From: Lysobacter sp. | GTDB lineage: Bacteria > Pseudomonadota > Gammaproteobacteria > Xanthomonadales > Xanthomonadaceae | Reading direction: 5' to 3' | DNA: 64,000 nt | Assembly: GCA_011526085.1 (NCBI GenBank) | Contig: WYBC01000021.1 | Coordinates: forward strand, 1 to 64,000 | Shown: piece by piece, positions 15,616-23,417 of the stretch | Position numbering within the stretch: position 1 is the stretch's first letter | How the letters are laid out: each line of letters starts with the position of its first letter | The notes under the pieces: generated by a model | Databases searched by the model: none | What the model saw: the letters and a program-made list of their open reading frames with translations, nothing else | What the model was told of the DNA's origin: nothing | Translations under genes and position numbers: made by a program

Positions 15616-17304
15616 ATGACGCTTGAACCGTCCGTACCGGCGGCGCCGCTGTTGATCGACAGCGACGTCGCGCTCGACCGCTATCTCCAGACCTATTCGA
15701 AGGTCGCCTTCGCCGACGGCGGCGCGGAAGGCGGCATCGACCTGCCCACCTGGCAGGCGCAGGGCGACGACGCCATCGAACGCAGCTGGGAGGTCGCGCG
15801 CACCCTCGGCCTGCCGCTGGCGCGGCTGGCGCACCTGCAGCCCGACCCGAAAGCCATCGCCCTGATCGGCCCGGACATGGCGCGGCAACTGCGCGCGGTG
15901 CCGCTGCGCGCCCTCGGCGGGGTGATCGCGGTGGCGATGGAGGACCCGGGCACCCATCAGGTGCAGGGCATGCTCGACTTCCTCAGCCGCGACCGCGTGA
16001 TCCCGGTGGTGTCGACGCCGCGCGACATCCGCGACGGCATCGCGCATTACTACGACCGCGTCGAGGATCGCGACGTCGCGATGCAGCTGGGCATCGATCC
16101 CGAATCGCAGGGCGGCGAGACCAATCCGGTGGAAGCGCAGCGGCTGGCGAAGGAACGGCCGGTGGTGCGGATCGTGCAGACCCTGATCGCGGACGCGGTG
16201 ACGCGGCGCGCGTCGGACATCCATCTGCGCCCCGGCGAACGCGGCACCGAAGTGCTGTACCGGATCGACGACGAACTGGTGCCGGTGCGGCAACTGCTGC
16301 GCGCGCTGCATCCCGCGGTGGTCGGGCGGATCAAGGTGCTGGCGGCGATGAACCTGGCCGAACATCGCCGGCCGCAGGACGGCCGCACCACCTTCGCGCT
16401 GGACGACGGGCGCAAGGTCGATCTGCGCATTTCGGTGCTGCCGTCGGTGTTCGGCGAAAGCGTGGTGGTGCGCCTGCTCGACACCAACGAAAGTCTGTGG
16501 AACCTCGAACAGCTGGGGCTCACGCCGGAAGACCGGCAGCGCATCGACGACGTGATGGACAGCAGCCACGGCATGTTCCTCACCACGGGTCCGACCGGCT
16601 GCGGCAAGTCCACCACGCTGTACGCGATGCTGCTGGAGATGCGCAAGCGCCGGATCAACATCCTCACCATCGAGGACCCGGTGGAATTCCACATCGAGGA
16701 CATCCAGCAGATGCAGGTGAACCGCGCCACCGGGTTCACCTTCGCCAGCGCGATGCGCAATTTCCTGCGCCACGATCCCGACGTGATCATGGTCGGCGAA
16801 ATCCGCGACCGCGAGACCGCCGACATCGCGGTGGAAAGCGCGCTCACCGGGCATCTGATGCTCAGCACGCTGCACACCAACACCGCCGCGACCACGGTGA
16901 CGCGGCTGCTCGATCTGGGCGTCGAGGCCTATCTGCTGCGCGCGTCGCTGCTGGCGGTGATGTCGCAGCGGCTGGTGCGGCTGACCTGCCCGCACTGCCG
17001 CGAAATCGAGCGCGTGGAGGCGCACGTGCGCGAGCGTCTCGGCGTGGCCGACCACGAGGTGTTCCACATCGGCCACGGCTGCAGCCACTGCGAAGGCCTC
17101 GGCGTGTACAAGCGCCAGGCCGTGTACGAACTGATGATCGTCACCCAGAAGATCCGCAGCCTGATCGTGCCCGGCGCCGAGGCCGATGCGATCCACGCCG
17201 CCGCGATCGAAGGCGGCATGGTGCCGATCACCCAGGCCGCGGTGCGGCTGGCGCGCAGCGGCGCGATCTCGCTGGCCGAGGCGTGGCGGGTGCGGGCCGA
17301 GTAG
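15616..17304 (+). CDS. GspE/PilB-family secretion/pilus ATPase, standalone
   Basis: 562 residues. The N-terminal T2SSE_N-type domain is at about 50-150. The ATPase core has Walker A GPTGCGKSTT (325-334), an Asp box ending TIEDPVE, Walker B IMVGEIRDRETADIA and a His box STLHTNTAATTVTRL. A zinc-binding pair CPHC ... CSHC follows, as in PilB and GspE. Strong GGGGAGG ribosome-binding site. No other type II secretion or type IV pilus gene is in the window, so the system it powers cannot be named; it may be an orphan paralogue. Confidence 0.88.
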   Translation: MTLEPSVPAAPLLIDSDVALDRYLQTYSKVAFADGGAEGGIDLPTWQAQGDDAIERSWEVARTLGLPLARLAHLQPDPKAIALIGPDMARQLRAVPLRALGGVIAVAMEDPGTHQVQGMLDFLSRDRVIPVVSTPRDIRDGIAHYYDRVEDRDVAMQLGIDPESQGGETNPVEAQRLAKERPVVRIVQTLIADAVTRRASDIHLRPGERGTEVLYRIDDELVPVRQLLRALHPAVVGRIKVLAAMNLAEHRRPQDGRTTFALDDGRKVDLRISVLPSVFGESVVVRLLDTNESLWNLEQLGLTPEDRQRIDDVMDSSHGMFLTTGPTGCGKSTTLYAMLLEMRKRRINILTIEDPVEFHIEDIQQMQVNRATGFTFASAMRNFLRHDPDVIMVGEIRDRETADIAVESALTGHLMLSTLHTNTAATTVTRLLDLGVEAYLLRASLLAVMSQRLVRLTCPHCREIERVEAHVRERLGVADHEVFHIGHGCSHCEGLGVYKRQAVYELMIVTQKIRSLIVPGAEADAIHAAAIEGGMVPITQAAVRLARSGAISLAEAWRVRAE

Positions 17305-17398
17305 GGCGGGCTTCAGCCCGCCGTCCCGGACATAGGGTGCGCCTTGGCGCACCGAACCATCGAAATGCCGGTGCGCCAGGGCGCACCCCATGTCCGGA
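17305..17398. repeat. Compound palindromic element between convergent genes
   Basis: GGCGGGCTTCAGCCCGCC (17305-17322) is a near-perfect palindrome. It is followed by an inverted pair with outer arms TCCGGACAT and ATGTCCGGA and inner palindromes GGGTGCGCCTTGGCGCACC and GGTGCGCCAGGGCGCACC. It fills the whole gap between the ATPase gene and the convergent hslU, so it probably serves as a bidirectional terminator. The arms differ from the GGGAGCGACG family. Confidence 0.7.
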
Positions 17399-17404
17399 TG
17401 GGGC

Positions 17405-18784
17405 TCAGAGGATGTAACGCGACAGATCCGGATCCTGCACCAGCTCGCCAAGGTGCAGGTCGACGTAGGCGCGATCGATCGTGACCTTGGCGCCGCCGCG
17501 GTCCGGCGCCTCGTAGCTGAGCGTGTCGAGCAGCCGTTCGAGGATCGTGTGCAGGCGACGCGCGCCGATGTTCTCCTGGCGCTCGTTGACGGTGGTGGCG
17601 ATCTCGGCCAGGCGCTCGATGGCCTCGGGCGCGAAATCGAGTTCGACGCCTTCGGTCTTCAGCAGTTCGACGTACTGCAGCGTCAGCGAGGCCTTCGGTT
17701 CGGTGAGGATGCGCACGAAATCCTGCTTGCCCAGCGCGCCGAGTTCGACCCGGATCGGGAAGCGGCCCTGCAGTTCGGGAATCAGGTCGCTGGGCTTGGC
17801 GAGGTGGAACGCGCCGCTGGCGATGAACAGGATGTGGTCGGTCTTCACCGCGCCGTACTTGGTGCTGACGGTTGAACCCTCGACCAGCGGCAGCAGATCG
17901 CGCTGCACGCCTTCGCGGCTGACGTCGGCACCGTGGCTCTCGGAGCGCTTGGCGACCTTGTCGATCTCGTCGATGAACACGATCCCGTGCTGCTCGCAGG
18001 CTTCGATCGCGGCCTCGCGCACCTCGTCCTCGTTCACCAGCTTCGCGGCTTCCTCCTCGATCAGCTGCACGCGCGCGGCGCGGATCGTGAGCTTGCGGGT
18101 GTGGGTCTTGCCGCCGGACAGATTCGAGAACATCTGCCGCAACTGCTGGCCCATTTCCTCCATCCCGGGCGGCGCCATGATGTCGACGCCGACATTGACC
18201 GCGGTTTCGATCTCGATCTCGCGCTCGTCGAGTTCGCCCGCACGCAGTTGCTTGCGGAATTTCGCGCGGGTCTCGCCGGCCTTGTCCTGGGTCTCGCCGC
18301 TGCCCGCGTCCAGCGCGCCGGCGCCGGGCTCGGACGCGCCGAAACCGAAGGTGTTGGCGGGCGCGCGGCGTGGCAGCAGCGCGTCGAGGATGCGGTCCTC
18401 GGCGCGCGCTTCGGCCTGCGCGCGCACGCGGGCCTTGGCCTGTTCGCGGTACATCTTCACCGCGGTGTCGGCGAGATCGCGCACGATCTGCTCCACGTCC
18501 TTGCCGACGTAGCCGACTTCGGTGAAGCGCGTGGCCTCGACCTTCACGAACGGCGCGTTCGCCAGCGTCGCGAGGCGGCGCGCGATTTCGGTCTTGCCGA
18601 CGCCGGTGGGCCCGATCATCAGGATGTTCTTCGGCATCACCTCGTTGCGCAGCGCGTCGTCGAGCTGCATGCGCCGCCAGCGGTTGCGCAGGGCGATGGC
18701 GACCGCGCGCTTCGCCGCGCTCTGGCCGACGATGTGGCGGTCGAGTTCCTGCACGATCTCGCGGGGGGTCATGGTCGAACTCAT
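17405..18784 (-). CDS. hslU: ATP-dependent protease ATPase subunit HslU
   Basis: 459 residues, AAA+ unfoldase that partners HslV. Opening [17 protein letters not shown], Walker A GPTGVGKT (58-65), Walker B IVFIDEID, and the C-terminal RYIL tail that docks into HslV are all intact. An insertion-like duplication precedes the gene: the same first codons (MTPREIVQ) occur again at 18898-18921 in a broken copy starting at 18954. The present start at 18784 has its own GAGGA, supplied by the inserted DNA. hslV lies upstream but is separated by 314 bases instead of the usual tight spacing. Confidence 0.97.
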   Translation of the reverse strand: MSSTMTPREIVQELDRHIVGQSAAKRAVAIALRNRWRRMQLDDALRNEVMPKNILMIGPTGVGKTEIARRLATLANAPFVKVEATRFTEVGYVGKDVEQIVRDLADTAVKMYREQAKARVRAQAEARAEDRILDALLPRRAPANTFGFGASEPGAGALDAGSGETQDKAGETRAKFRKQLRAGELDEREIEIETAVNVGVDIMAPPGMEEMGQQLRQMFSNLSGGKTHTRKLTIRAARVQLIEEEAAKLVNEDEVREAAIEACEQHGIVFIDEIDKVAKRSESHGADVSREGVQRDLLPLVEGSTVSTKYGAVKTDHILFIASGAFHLAKPSDLIPELQGRFPIRVELGALGKQDFVRILTEPKASLTLQYVELLKTEGVELDFAPEAIERLAEIATTVNERQENIGARRLHTILERLLDTLSYEAPDRGGAKVTIDRAYVDLHLGELVQDPDLSRYIL

Positions 18785-18921
18785 TGTTCAATCCTCGGCT
18801 GATGTGCGTCCAAGCGGTTCGTTTCCGGCCCGCACATCCCTGTGCGGGCGTTCGCCGATGCTGCGCGGCAGTGCCGCGCGAGCCGCATCGGCTCACCCTG
18901 CACGATCTCGCGGGGGGTCAT
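18749..18921. repeat. 24-bp direct repeat flanking a 125-bp palindromic insert
   Basis: The 24 bases at 18749-18772 recur exactly at 18898-18921. Both copies encode (minus strand) the first codons of HslU. The 125 bases between them hold two hairpins: GCCCGCACA/TGTGCGGGC (18828-18849) and a nested structure with outer arms GCCGATGC/GCATCGGC and inner GCGCGGCA/TGCCGCGC (about 18854-18892). This looks like insertion of a small palindromic element with a long target duplication, or a local duplication with later insertion. Confidence 0.7.
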
Positions 18922-18954
18922 CGTGCTGTTGGCGTGTTCGGTCTTGTTGGGCAT
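18781..18954 (-). pseudogene. Remnant of the original hslU 5' end
   Basis: The frame from ATG 18954 reads [19 protein letters not shown], a plausible original HslU N-terminus. It then diverges into unrelated sequence (GEPMRLARHCRAAS) and stops at 18781, overlapping the new hslU start. It is not expected to encode a functional protein; a 57-residue peptide could be made if its start is still used. Confidence 0.6.
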
Positions 18955-18995
18955 GGCTCGAATTCTGTGAGTGCGATCGGACTCGCGGTGGCTTT

Positions 18996-19092
18996 GCGGG
19001 AGCGACGCAAGTCGCGACAAACTGCAGGCTTTCAACAGCCGTATGGCTGGTCAGGACTTTCGGCACGTTGTCGCGACTTGCGTCGCTCCCAC
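18996..19092. repeat. REP-like inverted pair (GGGAGCGACG family)
   Basis: The arm GCGGGAGCGACGCAAGTCGC... (18996-19019) and its reverse complement TGTCGCGACTTGCGTCGCTC... (19069-19092) flank a spacer. The part at 19030-19055 closely matches the spacer of the element at 39768-39855. It lies between hslV and hslU and may affect co-expression of the two subunits. Confidence 0.78.
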
Positions 19093-19098
19093 AGGGGG

Positions 19099-19650
19099 TC
19101 AGAGCTCTTCGACGACGATGTTGCGATTGGTGTAGATGCAGACGTCGCCGGCGATCTTCAGCGATTCGACCGCGATGTCGTGCGCGTTCATCTCGGTGTG
19201 CGCCAGCAGCGCGCGCGCCGCGGACAGCGCGTACATGCCGCCGGAGCCGATCGCGACCAGGCCGTCTTCGGGCTCGATCACGTCGCCGGTACCGCTGACG
19301 ATCAGCGAGGTTTCGCGATCGGCCACCGCGAGCAGCGCTTCGAGCTTGCCGAAGCGGCGCTCGGTGCGCCAATCCTTCGCCAGTTCCACCGCGGCGCGGG
19401 TGAGCTGGCCGTGTTTCTCCAGCTTCGATTCGAACAGTTCGAACAGGGTGAACGCGTCGGCGGCGGCGCCGGCGAAACCGGCGAGCACCTGGCCGTCGCG
19501 GCCGAGCCTGCGCACCTTGCGCGCGTTGGATTTCATCACCGTGTGGCCGAGCGTGACCTGGCCGTCGCCGGCGACGACGACGCGGCCATTGCGGCGCACC
19601 GACACGATGGTGGTGGCGTGGAAGGTGTTGGGATTCTGGCTGGGGTCCAT
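19099..19650 (-). CDS. hslV: ATP-dependent protease proteolytic subunit HslV
   Basis: 183 residues. An N-terminal propeptide [12 protein letters not shown] precedes the catalytic Thr13 ([21 protein letters not shown]), as in family T1B. Later motifs [15 protein letters not shown] and VCIYTN are conserved. Start 19650 has GGAGG 5 bases upstream. It forms the peptidase core of HslUV. xerC ends 93 bases upstream on the same strand. Confidence 0.97.
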   Translation of the reverse strand: MDPSQNPNTFHATTIVSVRRNGRVVVAGDGQVTLGHTVMKSNARKVRRLGRDGQVLAGFAGAAADAFTLFELFESKLEKHGQLTRAAVELAKDWRTERRFGKLEALLAVADRETSLIVSGTGDVIEPEDGLVAIGSGGMYALSAARALLAHTEMNAHDIAVESLKIAGDVCIYTNRNIVVEEL

Positions 19651-19743
19651 GCGGCCTCCGGGGTGTCCACCGGTTGTGGGGGCCGGTCCGCAGCGGCGCA
19701 AGGGTGACCGATGACCCATCGTTCATCCGCCCGGCGGAGCGGG

Positions 19744-20637
19744 TCAGGATTTCCGCTTCGCCCGCGGATGCGCGCCGTCGTAGACCCGGGCGAGGTGCTG
19801 GTAGTCGAGGTGCGTGTAGATCTGGGTGGTGGCGATGTCGGCGTGGCCGAGCAGTTCCTGCACGCCGCGCAGGTCGCCGGACGATTCGAGCACATGGCTG
19901 GCGAACGAATGCCGCAGCAGATGCGGATGCACGCGCTTGAACAGGCCTTGGCGCTGCGCGAGCTGGCGCAGGCGGATCTGCACCGCGCGCGCGCCGATCG
20001 GCGCGCCGCCGCGACCCGGGAACACCGCGCCGTCGGCCTGACCCTGCGATTCGCGGCGCCAGTCGTCCAGCGCCTTGCGCGCATGCGAACCCACCGGCAC
20101 GCTGCGCTGCTTGCCGCCCTTGCCGAGCACGGTGACCAGGCCGTCGGCGAGATCGAGATCGCGCCAGCGCAGCGCGCACAGTTCGCTCAGGCGCAGGCCG
20201 GAGCTGTAGAACAGTTCCAGCATCGCGCGGTCGCGCAGGCCCAGCGGCGCATCGGTCGGCAGTTCGACCAGTTGCACCGCTTCGTCGACATCGAGCACCT
20301 GCGGCAGTTTGCGCGGCGCCTTCGGCGCGCGGATGCCGGCCGCCGGACTGGCGGCGATGCAGCCGTGCTTCAGCAGCCATCGATAGAAGCTGCGGCAGGC
20401 GGACAACCGGCGCTGCAGGCTTTTCGGCGACATTCCGCGCCGGTGTTCGGCGGCGATGAAGGCGCGCAGCTGTTCGGCGTTCAGCGTCTCGGGATCGGCG
20501 ATGCCCTGCGCCGCGGCCCAGGCCGCGAGCGCATCGAGATCGCGCCGATAGGCATCGAGCGTGTGCGCGGACATGCGGCGCTCGATCTGCAGATGGGCGA
20601 GGAAATCGGCGATCGGCGGGTTCGCCGACACGTTCAC
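19744..20637 (-). CDS. xerC: Tyrosine recombinase XerC
   Basis: 297 residues, site-specific recombinase that resolves chromosome dimers at dif with XerD. The SAM-like N-terminal domain covers 1-100. Catalytic residues visible are R149 (SGLRLSE), K173 (GKGGKQR), H239 and R242 (HLLRHSFASHVLES), H265 (LLGHADI) and Y274 (TQIYTH). The GTG start at 20637 overlaps the previous stop (GTGA); a second GTG at 20631 is possible. The neighbours DUF484, dapF and lptM confirm the chromosomal xerC, not an integrase. Confidence 0.96.
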   Translation of the reverse strand: MNVSANPPIADFLAHLQIERRMSAHTLDAYRRDLDALAAWAAAQGIADPETLNAEQLRAFIAAEHRRGMSPKSLQRRLSACRSFYRWLLKHGCIAASPAAGIRAPKAPRKLPQVLDVDEAVQLVELPTDAPLGLRDRAMLELFYSSGLRLSELCALRWRDLDLADGLVTVLGKGGKQRSVPVGSHARKALDDWRRESQGQADGAVFPGRGGAPIGARAVQIRLRQLAQRQGLFKRVHPHLLRHSFASHVLESSGDLRGVQELLGHADIATTQIYTHLDYQHLARVYDGAHPRAKRKS

Positions 20638-21065
20638 GGCCGCGCCCACACCTGGATCAGGCCCTGCAGGTGCACGAGACCGATACCGAGGCAGATCGCG
20701 GAACTCCACCACCAGAAGGCGCCGTCGGCGGGCGCGCCGAAGGCCGCATACAGCGCGCCGCCCGCGCCGCGCAGCAGATACACCGCGGCGATCGCGCACA
20801 GACCGATGCGCAGCAGCGGCAATTCCGCGATCGCGCCGGCAGCGGACAACGCGTACAGCGCCCACACCGACAGCACGATCGCGATGCCCGACGTGACGAC
20901 GGTCGGGCGCCAGTCGCCGGCTTCGGCGAGCCGCGCCATGCGTTCGCCCGCGCCGAAGAAGCGATACCACGCGGCACCGAAGACGATGCAGCCGACATGC
21001 AGCAGCGCCGCGATCGCGTCGAGCGCGGCGGCGACCAGCAGCCATGCATTCGGGGTGGGCGACAT
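20634..21065 (-). CDS. Four-helix membrane protein of unknown function
   Basis: 143 residues with four predicted transmembrane helices (about 8-30, 54-75, 82-105, 118-138). The first has LDAIAALLHVGCIVFGAAWYRFFGAG. No family assigned with confidence. It is inserted between DUF484 and xerC, genes usually adjacent in gammaproteobacteria, and its stop overlaps the xerC GTG start, so it is in the same operon. Confidence 0.75.
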   Translation of the reverse strand: MSPTPNAWLLVAAALDAIAALLHVGCIVFGAAWYRFFGAGERMARLAEAGDWRPTVVTSGIAIVLSVWALYALSAAGAIAELPLLRIGLCAIAAVYLLRGAGGALYAAFGAPADGAFWWWSSAICLGIGLVHLQGLIQVWARP

Positions 21066-21086
21066 GGCGGGAGCCTCGCCTCCGGA

Positions 21087-21815
21087 TCAGCCGTCGAACC
21101 GGCCCATCGCCGCGGCGAAGGCTTCGCCCATCATCCGCAGGAACAGCGTGCCCATGCCCGGGAAGAAGCGGTTGGGATCGCGGCTGCCGACCGCGATCAG
21201 GCCCACGCCCGGCAGCGGCAGCAGCGCGCTGGACTGCACGTCTTCCGCGCGCAGGCCGTACAGCAGCGCGTTCTTCTCCGGCTGCAAGCGGCCGCAGATC
21301 GGCTCGCCGTCCTTCAGGCAATCGCGGAACGGCGACAGCCGCGCGTCCGCTTCGGCCAGCGTCTGCAGCCATTCGCTGCCCTCGCCCGCGGTGTCGCTCA
21401 ATCCGGGCACGGCGGCGAACAGCACGATGCGCACCAGATCGCCGTTGAAATCCTCGGCCAGGCTGGCGGCCATCGCGCGCACGGTGTCGGCGGCATTGTC
21501 CTGTTTCATCAGCGCCAGGGTCAGCTGGTGCGTGCGCACGGCGAGCCGCTCGTTCTCCTGCGCGTTGCCGAACAGTTCGTGCAGGCGCCGCGAAAGTTCG
21601 CGGTTCTTGTCGCGCAGGATGTCCAGCTGATAGCTGGCCAGCGATGCCGCCGGACCCTGCTCGCGCGGCACCACGAGGCTCAGCGCGAGATCCGGGAACT
21701 GCTGCAGGAAATTCGGGTGCCGGCGCAGCCAGGCCGCGATTTCGTGCGCGCCGATCCTGTCTTTTTCGAATTTGTCTTTGTCGAACATCTGAGGGTTCAC
21801 CGGTTCGTGCGTCAT
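21087..21815 (-). CDS. DUF484 family protein (GAF-like)
   Basis: 242 residues. DUF484 features are [18 protein letters not shown] at the N-terminus, [21 protein letters not shown] (coiled coil), and a C-terminal GAF-like domain ending [21 protein letters not shown]. The start at 21815 is set by the ATGA overlap with dapF; a longer in-frame start at 21824 would add only three residues. The family always sits between dapF and xerC in many gammaproteobacteria. Role unknown, possibly regulatory. Confidence 0.92.
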   Translation of the reverse strand: MTHEPVNPQMFDKDKFEKDRIGAHEIAAWLRRHPNFLQQFPDLALSLVVPREQGPAASLASYQLDILRDKNRELSRRLHELFGNAQENERLAVRTHQLTLALMKQDNAADTVRAMAASLAEDFNGDLVRIVLFAAVPGLSDTAGEGSEWLQTLAEADARLSPFRDCLKDGEPICGRLQPEKNALLYGLRAEDVQSSALLPLPGVGLIAVGSRDPNRFFPGMGTLFLRMMGEAFAAAMGRFDG

Positions 21816-22666
21816 GACCACCATTCCCCTTCGAACACGAACGCCGTCGGTCCGGACATCGCGACTTCGGCGTCGTCGTCGGGCCAGGTGATGCGCAGCG
21901 TGCCGCCGGGGAGTTCCACCGCGATGTCGCGATCCACGCGGCCGCGACGCATCAGCACCACCGCCGCGGCGCAGGCGCCGCTGCCGCAGGCGAGGGTTTC
22001 GCCGACGCCGCGTTCGTACACGCGCAGGCGGATGCGATCGCGCGCGACCACCTGGGCGAAGCCCGCGTTCACCGATTCAGGGAAGGCGGCGTGGCGCTGC
22101 AGCGCGGGACCGAAGCTGGCGACCGGCGCGGCGTCGACATCGTCGACTTCGATCACCGCATGCGGATTGCCCATCGACACCGCGCCCACCGCCAGCGTCT
22201 CGCCGCCGAAGGTCAGCGCGTACTCGCTCCGCGGCGCATCGAAGCCGAGCAGCGGGATGCGCGCCGGCGCGAAGATCGGGCGGCCCATGGCGATGCGGTA
22301 GTGATGCAGATCCAGCACATCGACGGCATGGGTGCCGGCGGGGCTGTCGAGTTCGAAACGATCGGCGAGACAGCGTTCGGGATCGAGCGCGACGCTGTCG
22401 CGCAGCACCCACGCGGCGACGCAGCGCGCGCCGTTGCCGCATTGCTGCGAGGACGAACCGTCGGCGTTCCAGATCCGGTACGAGGCCGCGGCGCCGATGC
22501 TGCGCGGCGGTTCGACGGTGAGGATCTGGTCGCAGCCGATGCCGGTGCGGCGATCGGCCAGCGCGCGACACAGCGCGGGATCCAGCGGCGCGGCGTCGTG
22601 CCGGCGATCCAGCACGACGAAGTCGTTGCCGGCGCCGTGCATCTTGGTGAAGCGCAGCGCGTACAT
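21812..22666 (-). CDS. dapF: Diaminopimelate epimerase
   Basis: 284 residues. Converts LL- to meso-diaminopimelate for lysine and peptidoglycan. The two catalytic cysteines are visible: C76 in QQCGNGARC and C227 in [22 protein letters not shown] at the start and MGNPHAV in the middle are family marks. It follows lptM with a 3-base gap and overlaps the DUF484 gene by 4 bases. Confidence 0.98.
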   Translation of the reverse strand: MYALRFTKMHGAGNDFVVLDRRHDAAPLDPALCRALADRRTGIGCDQILTVEPPRSIGAAASYRIWNADGSSSQQCGNGARCVAAWVLRDSVALDPERCLADRFELDSPAGTHAVDVLDLHHYRIAMGRPIFAPARIPLLGFDAPRSEYALTFGGETLAVGAVSMGNPHAVIEVDDVDAAPVASFGPALQRHAAFPESVNAGFAQVVARDRIRLRVYERGVGETLACGSGACAAAVVLMRRGRVDRDIAVELPGGTLRITWPDDDAEVAMSGPTAFVFEGEWWS

Positions 22667-22669
22667 CGC

Positions 22670-22888
22670 TCAGCGGGGCGGTTTGGCGGCGGGATCCTCG
22701 GCCGCGGGCGGCGTCGCGGCGGGTTCCGCCGGCGGCGCGGGCGCGGGAGTCTCGGGCGCGGGGACAGTGGCGTCGGCGGGCACGTCGTCGGCCAGCACCA
22801 GCGGGCCCTTGTTGCCGCAACCGGAGAGGGCCAGCGCGAGGGCGCCGGCGACGATGGCCACGATCAGGGAGCGGGAGCGTCGGTTCAT
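22670..22888 (-). CDS. lptM: LPS translocon maturation lipoprotein LptM (YifL-like)
   Basis: 72 residues. The signal peptide ends in a lipobox, LALSGC, and the mature protein begins CGNKGPL, the hallmark of the YifL/LptM family, followed by an Ala/Pro-rich tail. LptM assists disulfide maturation of LptD in the LPS translocon. Position directly before dapF is as in Escherichia coli. It begins the block lptM-dapF-DUF484-membrane protein-xerC-hslV-hslU. Confidence 0.9.
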   Translation of the reverse strand: MNRRSRSLIVAIVAGALALALSGCGNKGPLVLADDVPADATVPAPETPAPAPPAEPAATPPAAEDPAAKPPR

Positions 22889-22990
22889 GCGCGCAGTGTA
22901 GAGCGTGCGATCCCCTTTTTCATGCGCCGCGCGGCGTGCATGCCGAAGCGGTGGCCGGCCGCGGGTGCGCCGGGGCGTCGCGGACGGGCG

Positions 22991-23377
22991 TCAGTGGCGC
23001 GGTTCCGGGCGACGCCACAGCCAGGTCGCGACCACGGTCATGATCGCGGTGCCGGTGGCGGCCATCCACCACTGCGGGGCGGTGAAAAACATGATCACGG
23101 CGCACAGGCTCATGGTGCCGGTGGCCAGCCATTTCGAGCGCCGGCTCACCGCACCCTGGGTCTGCCAGTCGACGATCATCGGCCCGAAGCGGCGGTGCGC
23201 CAGCAACCGGGCGTGCAGCCGCTGCGAGCCGCGCGCGGCGGCGAAGGCGGAGAGCAGGATGAACGGGACCGTCGGCAGACCCGGAACGACGATACCGACG
23301 ATGCCCAGCCCGAGGCTGGCGTAGGCGAGCAGCCACCACAGCCAGCGGAAGCGGGTGGGCGGCAGCGGCGACGTCAT
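22991..23377 (-). CDS. YbaN-like DUF454 membrane protein
   Basis: 128 residues. The DUF454 pattern is clear: WWLLAYASLGLGIVGIVVPGLPTVPFILLSAFAAARGS near the start, WQTQGAVSRRSKW in the middle, and two further helices. Inner-membrane location inferred, function unknown. The ATG at 23377 is preferred to a GTG at 23413 that would add 12 Arg-rich residues. It lies just downstream of the oligopeptidase gene. Confidence 0.9.
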   Translation of the reverse strand: MTSPLPPTRFRWLWWLLAYASLGLGIVGIVVPGLPTVPFILLSAFAAARGSQRLHARLLAHRRFGPMIVDWQTQGAVSRRSKWLATGTMSLCAVIMFFTAPQWWMAATGTAIMTVVATWLWRRPEPRH

Positions 23378-23417
23378 GTCGGGCAGCGCCCGTCCGCGTG
23401 CGGACGGGCGCACGGTC

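Noticed and set aside
19744..20637. Integrase of a mobile island
   Set aside because: The sequence and the lptM-dapF-DUF484 context identify chromosomal XerC.
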